Positions 1-8,863 of a stretch of DNA of 64,000 nucleotides are shown here, in pieces. Numbering within the stretch: position 1 is the first letter of the stretch; each line of letters begins with the position of its first letter. This DNA comes from Triticum aestivum (lineage: Eukaryota; Streptophyta; Magnoliopsida; Poales; Poaceae). Location of the stretch: the NCBI RefSeq assembly GCF_018294505.1, contig NC_057812.1, positions 57,143,012 through 57,207,011 on the forward strand, written 5' to 3'. The position numbers were made by a program, and so were the translations under genes. The notes below the pieces were generated by a model. The model saw nothing but the letters and a program-made list of their open reading frames with translations. It was not told the origin of the DNA and searched no databases.

Positions 1-1030
1 TAAGTATTTAATTGTAAGTATAAATAAAAAATAAATAGCAAAGAAGAAAAAATTTCTAATTTTATAGTAAAGTTATTCATAAACTAGTGATTCACACAAA
101 TTTTTAAAAATTCAAATTTAAACTATTTAAAATTTAAAACTAATGGCACTAACAGAAAGTTTATAATTTTTGTGACCTAAAAGCAAAAAGAAATCACTAA
201 AAAACTGTAAGTATTTAGTTGTAAGTAGAAATAAAAAATAAATAGAAAAAAAATCTATTTTTATAGTAAAGTTATTCATAAACTAGTGATTCACACAAAT
301 TTTTAAAAATTCAAATTTAAACTATTTAAAATTTAAAACTAATGGCACTAACAGAAAGTTTATAATTTTTGTGACCTAAAAGCAAAAAGAAATCACTAAA
401 AAACTGTAAGTATTTAGTTGTAAGTAGAAATAAAAAATAAATAGGAAAAAAATTCTATTTTTATAGTAAAGTTATTCATAAACTAGTGATTCACACAAAT
501 TTTTAAAATTCAAATTTAAACTATTTAAAATTTAAAACTAATGGCACTAACAGAAAGTTTATAATTTTTGTGACCTAAAAGCAAAAAGAAATCACTAAAA
601 AACTGTAAGTATTTAGTTGTAAGTAGAAATAAAAAATAAATAGAAAAAAAATCTATTTTTATAGTAAAGTTATTCATAAACTAGTGATTCACACAAATTT
701 TTAAAAATTCAAATTTAAACTATTTAAAATTTAAAACTAATGGCACTAACAGAAAGTTTATAATTTTTGTGACCTAAAAGCAAAAAGAAATCACTAAAAA
801 ACTGTAAGTATTTAGTTGTAAGTAGAAATAAAAAATAAATAGAAAAAAATCTATTTTTATAGTAAAGTTATTCATAAACTAGTGATTCACACAAATTTTT
901 AAAAATTCAAATTTAAACTATTTAAAATTTAAAACTAATGGCACTAACAGAAAGTTTATAATTTTTGTGACCTAAAAGCAAAAAGAAATCACTAAAAAAC
1001 TGTAAGTATTTAGTTTTAAGTAGAAATAAT
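1..1030. repeat. AT-rich tandem array, unit about 199 bp, five copies
   Basis: The marker ACTAGTGA recurs at 83, 282, 482, 680 and 878, giving spacings of 199, 200, 198 and 198. Copies are almost identical and differ mainly in the length of an A-run before TCTATTTTTATAG. The array starts before the window. The unit is over 75% A+T by eye and has no ORF. It lies left of the CACTA subterminal repeats and is probably an internal satellite of that element. Confidence 0.95.
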
Positions 1031-1311
1031 AAAATAAAAAACCAAAAAAATATAGAAATAAAAAAGAAAAAACCAAAAAATGCCTCCTACTGGGCCTCCA
1101 CGGCCTGAATACGACTAGAAACCCTACATGGGCCAGGATTCAGGCCCGCAGAAGGCCCAATAGGCCCACAGGCAGTAGCAAGTTTAGGCCCGAAAGCCTG
1201 CATTAGAGAGGAGCTCGAATGGGTGGGCACACCAGCGCTTATAAACCAGTGCCGGCGCCCCTCAGCTAGCGATGTGGGACTAAACTTTTGGGCTCGGGGC
1301 AGCGAAGGCCA

Positions 1312-1545
1312 TTGGTCCCGGTTGGTGGCACCAACCGGAACTAAAGGGGGCATTGGTCCCGGTTCGTGGCACCAACCGTGACCAATGCCCCCCTTTAGTC
1401 CCGGTTGGTTCCACCAACTGGGACCAAAGGCCGCCGCTTCCCGCCCTTTGGGCTGCTGAAAATTGGCCTTTGGTCCCGGTTCGTGGCACCAACCGGGACT
1501 AAAGGGGGCATTAGTCCCGGTTTGTGCCACCAACCGGGACCAATG
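1312..1545. repeat. CACTA subterminal inverted repeats
   Basis: Several copies of a GGTCCCGGTT-GGTGGCACC-AACCGGGAC palindrome in both orientations, each about 30 bp. The same motif recurs near the right end at 7661-7845. In this superfamily, clustered subterminal repeats serve as transposase-binding sites. Confidence 0.85.
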
Positions 1546-1552
1546 CTCCGTC

Positions 1553-1559
1553 TATATAA
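1553..1559 (+). promoter_or_regulatory. TATA box of the CACTA gene
   Basis: TATATAA lies just downstream of the subterminal repeats and is followed by a CG-rich leader at about 1585-1900. That leader ends in a plausible splice donor (GAGAG|GTAGCT near 1901). A plausible acceptor, TTGTAG, ends at 3396, four bases before the ATG at 3400. The promoter assignment is inferred from spacing and direction. Confidence 0.5.
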
Positions 1560-2200
1560 GCCACACTTGTGAAAATTTTGGTTCAGTTTCTTCGATCCCG
1601 CCCCGACGTCGCCGCCAGGCTGCCCCTCTGCTCGCCTCGCCGTCGCTGCCGTTGCCCCTGCCCCGCCCCCGAGCGCGCCCTACCTCGCCGTCGTCGCCGG
1701 CCGCCCGTCCACCGCCCCCGAGCACCCCCTGCGCCGCCGAGCCCATCCGCCGCCCCCGAGCACCCCCTGCGCCCCCGAGCCCGTCCGCCGCCGCCGAGCG
1801 CGCCCCGCCGTCGCCCTTGCCCTCGCCGACCCCGAGCCCGTCCTCGTCGCCGTCGCCCCCGACGCCTGCCGCCCGCGTCTCCTCCCCGATCCCTCCGGGA
1901 GAGGTAGCTACCGCCCCATCCTCCCCCCTTCCTTCCTTCCCTTCTCCATAATTTGCAAAATATTGATATGATGTAGATGTATGTATGTATGTATGTATGA
2001 GTTGGGGAGAAAGTTTATAATTTTTGTTCATATATACTGTACATGTATGTATGATGAATTTTGATATTTTTTTGTTCATATATAATGTAGATGTATATGT
2101 ATGTATGGAATGATATCGATGGATGTATTGATATATTTTTTTTGTTCATATATACTGTACATGTATATGTATTCATGAGAGAGGCGAGGAAGAAGGGGAA
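1560..2200 (+). other. CG-rich leader and T/A-rich start of the putative 5' UTR intron
   Basis: 1600-1910 is rich in CCG/CGC and stays open in several frames with Pro/Arg/Ala-rich translations, which is composition and not coding. 1975-2170 has GTAT microsatellites and repeated 'TTTTTGTTCATATATA(A/C)TGTA' segments. No protein domain is seen. Confidence 0.5.
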
Positions 2201-2326
2201 GAAGAGGGAGAAGAAGAGGAGAGGAAGAAGAGGAAGTCTTCTCCTCTATTCTTTCTTCTCTTCTTTATTCTTCTTCTTCTTCCTCTTTATTTTATCGGGA
2301 ACGAGGGTCATCGAGAGGTCGAGGAG

Positions 2327-2530
2327 CGGTAGAGGAGAAACCCTAAATAGAAAGTATCGTCAGTGTGAGATACATGTACCGTCGGTGTCAGACACTACAC
2401 CCACATCCCACAAGTGGCGCGGGCTTCGACGCCCACGTCACTTGTGGGACGTGGATGTAGTGTCCGACACCGAAGGCCACATGTATCTCACACCCACGAT
2501 ACTTGCTAGCTATTTAGGGTTCCTCTACCG
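2327..2530. repeat. Long inverted repeat (hairpin A), about 204 bp
   Basis: The left arm starts CGGTAGAGGA and contains AACCCTAAATAG, AGTATCGT and GTGAGATACATGT. The right arm carries their complements in reverse order and ends TCCTCTACCG. The centre lies near 2420, around GGGCTTCGACGCCC. Mismatches are scattered, so the arms have drifted. The repeat would fold into a hairpin of about 95 bp if transcribed. Confidence 0.9.
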
Positions 2531-2575
2531 AAAAGAAGAGGAGAAATAAATAAGAAGAAGAAAAAAGAAGAAAAA

Positions 2576-2671
2576 GAAGAGGAGAAGAAGAAAGGAATAG
2601 TGGAGAAGAATAGAAAATAGAATATATTCTATTTTCTCTTCTTCTCCACTATTCCTTTCTTCTTCTCCTCT
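2576..2671. repeat. Near-perfect inverted repeat (hairpin B), 96 bp
   Basis: The two arms, about 46 bp each, meet near 2622 (GAATATATTC) with almost no spacer. They are purine-rich on the left and pyrimidine-rich on the right. A CTT/TTC microsatellite follows at 2690-2733. Confidence 0.95.
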
Positions 2672-2702
2672 TTTTTTCTTCTTTTCTTCTTTTCTTCTTC
2701 TT

Positions 2703-2733
<31 letters not shown>

Positions 2734-2750
2734 TTAGCCGGAAGTAGAGA

Positions 2751-2906
2751 GAGGTTTCCTAGTGTCAAAGTATTGAAGAAATCCATGCCTTCATCATTAG
2801 CCGGAAGTAACCAGGGCATGTTGGTACGAAGTTCTGCAAAGTTGTTCTGGAATGGAGTCCCGGATAGAATAATCCGCCTTTTGGTACGAATTCAGCAAAG
2901 GCCTTC
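2751..2906 (-). pseudogene. SNF2-family helicase gene fragment (left arm, antisense copy)
   Basis: On the minus strand this arm gives WKAFAEF and, after a one-base frame change, RRIILSGTPFQNNFAELR, with no stop where the right arm has TAG. The retained motif makes a chance match unlikely. The two copies were presumably one captured fragment duplicated in inverted orientation. Confidence 0.6.
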
Positions 2907-3079
2907 CAAATAGCGATATTCGGAAGGCTCTTGCTGAACTTTGTACCAAAAAGCGAATTATCCTATCTGGGACTCCGTTCCAGAACAACTTTGAATAGCT
3001 TCGTACCATCATGCACATGTTACTTTCGCCTAATGATGAAGACATGGTTTTGTTGAATCCCTTGACACTAGGCAACCTC
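2751..3079. repeat. Long inverted repeat (hairpin C), about 329 bp
   Basis: The left arm begins AGGTTTCCTAGTGTCAA and the right arm ends TTGACACTAGGCAACCT. The centre is near 2912. Pairing spans the whole segment, with drift and small indels. Both arms encode the same SNF2-helicase-like peptide when read outward from the centre (see the two pseudogene entries). Confidence 0.9.
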
Positions 3080-3081
3080 CC
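2921..3081 (+). pseudogene. SNF2-family helicase gene fragment (right arm of hairpin C)
   Basis: Reading from 2921 gives RKALAELCTKKRIILSGTPF, then QNNFE, a TAG stop and LRT. The string LSGTPFQNN matches SNF2 ATPase motif III (SGTP-x-QN), and an upstream KAL is usual in plant SNF2 proteins. The residues further downstream are not ones I recognise. Plant CLSY/DRD1-type remodelers have a similar 'SGTPFQNNF' string, but that assignment is from memory. This is a captured gene fragment within the CACTA leader and not a functional gene. Confidence 0.6.
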
Positions 3082-3121
3082 GACCCCTCGGTGATCCTAT
3101 CGAACATGAGAGGAAGAAGAG

Positions 3122-3230
3122 GATAAAAAAAGAAGAGGAAGAAGAAAAAAAAGAGGAGAAGAAAGAATAGAGGAGATCTTCTCCTCTATTCTTTCTTCTC
3201 CTCTTTTTTTCTTCTTCTTCCTCTTTTTTT
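3122..3230. repeat. Purine/pyrimidine inverted repeat (hairpin D)
   Basis: The centre is GGAGATCTTCTCC at about 3172-3184, with arms of about 50 bp. The flanking string ATCGGGAACGAGGGTC at 3231 also occurs at 2294, just before hairpin A, so the palindromic block lies between direct repeats. Confidence 0.9.
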
Positions 3231-3399
3231 ATCGGGAACGAGGGTCGTCGAGGGACATAGATGTAGTGTCGTCGTTGTCGATATATACCCCCTCCCGATA
3301 GCTTACTATGATTAGGTAGCTAGTTCTACGTTTGGCACTAATATATCCATCTGTCATGTTTGAATAATAATTGCCATGTTGTAAATATTTGTAGAAACT

Positions 3400-6300
3400 A
3401 TGGACAACGCCCTAGACGAAGCAACAAAAGAAGCGTTGTTGAGGGACATAATCGCAGAAGGAAGTGATGCCATCTCGTTGTTTCTCAACGAAACCGATGG
3501 TCTGGAAGGAGAGGGTGAACAAGCTGGCTACGGTGACCTAATGCCGGTGCAAGAAGAAGAACATGAGGACGGCTCCGGTGACCCAATGCCGGTGCAAGAA
3601 GGAGACCGTGATGACGGCTCCGGTGACCGAACCGAGTCCGGCCAGGTATATATATTAGTTAAGCCTATGCTGACTAGCTGATTGATGCATTCATTGTTTT
3701 GGTATGTACACATATTAATTAAGTCTTTGTTCTTTTTTCTAGCCCTCCGAATCGAGCACAACTTCGGTAAAGAGACGAGGCCCGAAGAAAAAGTTGAGCT
3801 CGGATGAAAAGTTTGAGATCATAGCAATCGCGCCCGACGGCCAACCTATTGAACCCCTCCGGACAAAGAGCGCATTTGTTGCTCAGTGCGGGGTTCTGGT
3901 TAGGGACAAGATCCCGATAAGCATCCAGCAATGGTTTAAGCCGGCTACAGAAGACCCTGAGGTGTCTTATGTCAATGATATGCAGAAAAATGATCTTTGG
4001 ACTGAGCTGAAGTCAAATTTCACCCTACCGCCTGAGGATAATCCAGAGAACCCAGTTAAAGAGAAATTAATCAAGTCTTTTGCTCTGAAGAGGATGGCAG
4101 AACTATTCAGGAGGTGGAAGAAAGAGCTGAATAAGTTTGTCGAAAATAATGAGACACCAGAATTCAAGGGCAGATATGAGAAGATCAGAGATCACTGGCC
4201 CGCATTTGTGGCCCACAAGACATCAGAAAAGAGTAAGAAGATGTCGGCGACAAACAAGCAAAATGCTGCGAAGAAGAAGCTTCACCATCGCACGGGGTCA
4301 GGTGGCTACCTCGTAGCCCGGCCTAAGTGGTCCAAGACTGAGAATGATCTGGTTCATAAAGGGATCGAACCAGAGACAATTAACTGGCCAGACCGTTGCC
4401 GGACTTGGTTCTTCGGGGCTGGCGGAACACTGGACCCTGTAACAGGGAAGTGCATTTGGACGAACGATCAAATGGACATACCAGTTAGTAAGCTTAAGCA
4501 GTATATCGAAGCAGTGCAGGAAGGGACGTTCTTTCCAGATAGAGAGAACGACAAGCTCACAATGGCCCTCGGGAATCCTGAGCACCCTGGACGGACACGA
4601 GGCACGCCAGGCTCCATTCCGTGGAAGGTTGGGTTTCCGGACGCAGGCGGTTACAAATCCCATGAGAGGAGGAAAAAAGTGCAGCAGACCCAAATACAGG
4701 CGCTACAAGCAAGGGTAGACGCGATAGAGGAACGAGAAGCAAATCGCAGCAAACGTACTGCCGAAGCCTCCCCCGAAGCTACCCCGCCATCTCAGGGCAG
4801 AAGCAGCGTGGCTTCCACCGAGCTGCTTCAGCTGGAGCATGCCTTGACGGCTCCTGCCAGCTATCCCGTGGATGCTATAACGGAGTCTCAAAATTGCCAC
4901 CTTATGACGCAATGGATGAATTTGAAGGTCAAGGCGGCTGTTGGCTCTATTTATCCTACTGAACCCGGCGCAACTTTTCACTGCCGACCGATTCCAGAAG
5001 GATATGCTAGGGTGATGGTGGATGAGATAACGGAGGGATTTGAGCACCTCCAGCTTGACCACCCTACCGGTGAAGGGGAGACTCGGTTGGGGTCTGCTCT
5101 GAAGACTCCATGCCTATGGCGGAAGGAGCTCATCAACCTTCCGAACTGGACGCCACCGCCTCCTCCTCCTCCTTCGGTGAGTCAGGGCACTCCGCTTCCA
5201 CCGCCTCCTCCTCCGGCGAGTGACGATCAGGGCCCTCGGTCGGCTCCTTCTCCGGCGCGTGGCGGCACTCCGCCTCCTTCTCCGCCTGCGCCGACGCGCC
5301 CGAGCAGCCAGCCTCCTCCTTCTCCGCCTCGTCAGCAAGGGCGGAAGAGACCTGCTACCGCTCCAGCTGCTCCGGCGCGTCGTAGTCCTTCTCCTCCGCC
5401 TCTTAAGCAAGTAAAGAAGACAACCGCTCCATCTGCTCGGTCGGCGTCTAGCAGTACAACCAGAGGCGGGAGGACATACAGATTCGGTCCTTCTCTGAAG
5501 ACTCCAGAGAAGTTACCATATGAGAGGACCCTGGAGGAGAACGCTGATATCGCGCGAGAAGAAGTGAGGAACTTCTTTGAAGCGGTGAAAGCAAAGAAAC
5601 ATCCACCTCCGGAGGAGAAGGTAGATCGGGTGAAAGTGAAGCGCACTCTGGCTGCCCTGACAAAACCACCGAAGTCTGATCCGCTGAAAGGAAACTATGA
5701 CCGCATTATTGGAAAGGAATTTGCCGAAGCGGAGCGGTCGGGAAGTACTGTCAGTGATCAAAGGCTGAAAGAACGACGAGCTGGGAAACAAATTGCCCAG
5801 CTCGGCGAACAAGCGAAGCAATCGTGCCCCCCGCTCAAGGTGCCTAGCCACAACGTCGCTAATGATCCGAGGATGGTGCCCGGTTATAGCAATCTTGCAG
5901 ATTACCTGCCCGACGAAGTACATTATGAACCCATGGACGTGCAGATACAAAGATACGAGTACGGGAAGCCTCTCGTCAAAGATGAAAGATCTCTATCAAC
6001 GATGATGCGAAGATTGCATGATTGGTACTTGAAAATCTGCAGAGACTCTGGGGGGAGGAGTACTTTGTATGTGAAAGTTAAAAAGGAGCATGACCTCGTT
6101 GGAATTGATCTGTTGCCTGTTCCATTTGAGGAGTTCTATCAGTTTTTCAATCAATTGGCCCTCGATAAAACAACGGTCGCCTGCTACTGTCTGTAAGTAG
6201 TACTACTTCTGTCATTAAGTTTCTCTATATAGCTTAGCTCTTTCATTGCATGTATTTATAATCATCCTCACTATATTATGCAGATTGAAGATCGCCGAAT

Positions 6301-7268
6301 TGAAGAAAAGACAAGTCGGTGATATTGGGTTCATTAACACATATCTCATAGATGCAACTCAGGTTAAACTTCATGCCGCAGCTACCGAGGCCAACTTGCT
6401 ACGATCGTTCGTAATAAATCAAAACAAAGATATAATACTCTTTCCTTACAACTTCAGGTGAGTGTTACTGTCTTGTGCGTATTCGATTTCCCTTATATAT
6501 TAGTCAAGGTTATAGTAATGTAATTCATGAGTTATGCATGTGTGTGCAGTTTCCACTATATTCTCCTAGAGATTAAGCTTGAGCAGGGAGTAGTAACCGT
6601 CTTGGACTCTAAACGAAAAGATCCCAAGGAGTATGCGGACATGACTGAAATCCTCAAGAAGTAAGTTAAATCGATCATTATCCACCATATCAGCAACTTT
6701 GTTCATTTCCTGATATCAAGTAATTGTTTTCTTTGTCCGGCAGGGTTTGGAGAAAATTCACCAAAACAGTTCCGGGACTGCCGAAGGAGCTGGAATTTAG
6801 ACACCCGAAAGTAAGTACTATAGTAGCATGTTCCACGCATCTCCTAGTGATTCAAGCGCTAGTTTCATCAATACCATTTAGCATTCTTGCTTATCAGTTT
6901 GATTGACCTCTATTTCTTGTAAAGTGGTTGTGGCAGGAACAAGGGAATGATTTCTGTGGATACTACATCTGCGAGTCCATCCGCCACACGACCTGTGAGC
7001 GGGGCGGGTACTCTAACGAACAATATGAAGTACGTAAATAACAACATTCACAATTTTATTTTATTACCATCATTTGTGTTGAGTTTCATTCATTTATATA
7101 TATATATATATGTATTGACCCCCTTCTTCAAATTAGATGTTTCGGAAGCGGGATGAACTCCTAGCACCAGCTCGCATGCGAGCAATTCAAGAGGAATTGG
7201 CGGCATTCTTTCTTGACCACATGATCCCTGAAGACGGAGAATTCTATGTGGACCCTGAGTCCGTATGA
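3400..7268 (+). CDS. CACTA-encoded protein with C-terminal Ulp1-like C48 protease, 7 exons, 1090 aa
   Basis: Exons: 3400-3645, 3743-6192, 6284-6457, 6550-6660, 6744-6810, 6937-7029, 7137-7268. All introns are GT-AG and the joined frame is open (3273 bases with stop). ATG 3400 precedes an acidic N-terminus with a repeated 'GDxMPVQE' motif. Exon 2 starts with a Lys/Arg patch and then has a region like plant Ptta/En/Spm transposase (PF03004-type), including GSGGYLVARPKW and WFFGAGGTLDPVTGKCIW. A coiled coil and a long Pro/Ser hinge (about residues 530-620) follow. Exon 4 carries FHYILLEI (catalytic His) and VTVLDS (Asp). Exon 6 carries EQGNDFCGYYICE (Gln and Cys). This matches the H-D-Q-C order of Ulp1/SENP peptidases. 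Such proteases accompany many plant CACTA and MULE elements, but their role in transposition is not established. No RNase H-type transposase domain is present. Confidence 0.85.
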
Positions 7269-7660
7269 TTATATTTGTAAGAGATAATTATTGTATATAT
7301 GTAGCCGGTAGTGTCAGATAGATATACGAGAACTTGTTGTTCGACCAATCTCTCGGAGAAGGAGAGGTGGTCGATATCACTTCTCTCTGTATGCATATAT
7401 GTTCATGACGATCTTCTGTTTCCTTCGTTTGCTTACTAGCTAGCTAGCGTGTCTAGTCCTCTCTATACGTATGTATAGTACGTAGCATCGACCAAGCACG
7501 GACATAACAGAGGACACTTCTCTCTATTAATTATAGCTAGCTAACACAATATATGAAACACCTAAATTAACCCCCCAAACCCCAAACCCCCAACCCCCCC
7601 CCCCCCTTTCAAAAAAAACAAAAACCCCAGCCACAGAAGTGCTGACGCGTGGATGCCTAT
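7269..7660 (+). other. 3' flank of the CACTA gene, with C-rich tract
   Basis: No gene is seen. 7567-7627 is a C/A-rich low-complexity tract with CCCCAAACCCC-like runs and a run of 14 C, so the minus strand is G-rich and could form G-quadruplexes. Polyadenylation signals cannot be placed with confidence. Confidence 0.5.
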
Positions 7661-7866
7661 TGGTCCCGGTTGGTGCCACCAACCGGGACCAAAGGGTCTC
7701 CTGACTGGGCTCTGCGCACTGCCCACGTGGAGGGCCTTTAGTCCCGGTTCTGGATTGAACCGGGAACTAAAGGGGGAGGTATTAGTACCGACACTTTAGT
7801 CCCGGTTCCGGAACCGGGACTAAAGGCCCTTACGAACCGGGACTATAGGCCCTTTTTCTACCAGTG
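7661..7866. repeat. CACTA right subterminal repeats and terminal inverted repeat
   Basis: GGTCCCGGTTGGTGCCACC with its inverse copy starts at 7661. Further TCCCGGTT/AACCGGGA units follow at 7741-7850. The terminus is at 7850-7866. The bases after it, GTG (7867-7869), would be one copy of the 3-bp target duplication; the partner is outside the window. Confidence 0.85.
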
Positions 7867-8849
7867 GTGTTTCGCGTGTGTAAATCTGTCTTACACCCAT
7901 TGTATGTGAACGTTAGAATCTATCACACCCGATCATCACATGGTGCTTCGAAACAACAAACTGTCGCAACGGTGCACAGTTAGGGGGAACACCTTCTTGA
8001 AATTATTATGAGGGATCATCTTATTTACTACCGTCGTTCTAAGTAAACAAGATGCAAAAACATGATAAACATCACATGCAATCAAATAGTGACATGATAT
8101 GGCCAATATCATATTGCTCCTTTTGATCTCCATCTTCGGGGCTCCATGATCATCATCGTCACCGGCATGACACCATGATCTCCATCATCATGATCTCCAT
8201 CATTGTGTCTCCTTGAAGTTGTCTCGTCAACTATTACTTCTACTACTACAGCTAACGGTTAGCAATAAAGTAAAGTAATTACATGATGTTTATGTTGACA
8301 CGCAGGTCATAAATAAATTAAGACAACTCCTATGGCTCCTGCCGGTTGTCATACTCATCGACATGCAAGTCGTGATTCCTATTACAAGAACATGATCAAT
8401 CTCATACATCACATATATTATTCATCACATCCTTTTGGCCATATCACATCACATAGCATACCCTGCAAAAACAAGTTAGACGTCCTCTAATTGTTGTTTG
8501 CATGTTTTACGTGGCTGCTATGGGTTTCTAGCAAGAACGTTTCTTACCTACGCAAAAACCACAACGTGATATGCCAATTGTTATTTACCCTTCATAAGGA
8601 CCCTTTTCACCGAATCCGACCCGACTAAAGTGGGAGAGACAGACACCCTCTAGCCACCTTATGCAAGTAGTGCATGTCAGTCGGTGGAACCAGTCTCACG
8701 TAAGAGTACGTGTAAGGTCGGTCCGGGCCGCTTCATCCCACGATGCCGCCGAATCAAGATAAGACTAGTAACGGCAAGCATATTGAACAAAATCAACGCC
8801 CACAACTACTTTGTGTTCTACTCGTGCATAGTAACTACGCATAGACCTA

Positions 8850-8862
8850 GCTGATGATGCCA
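8850..8862 (-). other. Primer-binding site, initiator tRNA-Met type (degenerate)
   Basis: The minus strand reads TGGCATCATCAGC immediately after the LTR. The expected TGGTATCAGAGC is recognisable but mutated. Confidence 0.7.
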
Positions 8863-8863
8863 C

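Larger units (their letters stand above)
1..7866 (+). mobile_element. CACTA (En/Spm) DNA transposon, right part
   Basis: The right terminus reads CCCTTTTTCTACCAGTG at 7850-7866, the reverse complement of a CACTG-type terminal inverted repeat. It is preceded by inverted 'TCCCGGTT / AACCGGGA' subterminal repeats, and similar repeats recur at 1312-1545. Between them lies one spliced gene (3400-7268). No TNP2-type transposase is visible, so the copy is either non-autonomous or has its transposase left of the window. The flank at 7867 is the leader of an Angela-like Copia element, so the CACTA landed inside that element. The left terminus is not seen. Confidence 0.85.

Noticed and set aside
1..1030. 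CRISPR-like appearance of regular repeats
   Set aside because: Units are contiguous ~199-bp satellites without unique spacers, in a plant genome.
1463..2079. Overlapping Pro/Arg/Ala-rich open frames on both strands
   Set aside because: They overlap in several frames of a CG-rich leader, have no domain, and lie between a TATA box and the real gene start. This is compositional.
5114..5414. Arg-rich frames antisense and out of frame to the Pro/Ser hinge of the CACTA protein
   Set aside because: Shadows of the CCT/CCG repeats that encode the hinge.
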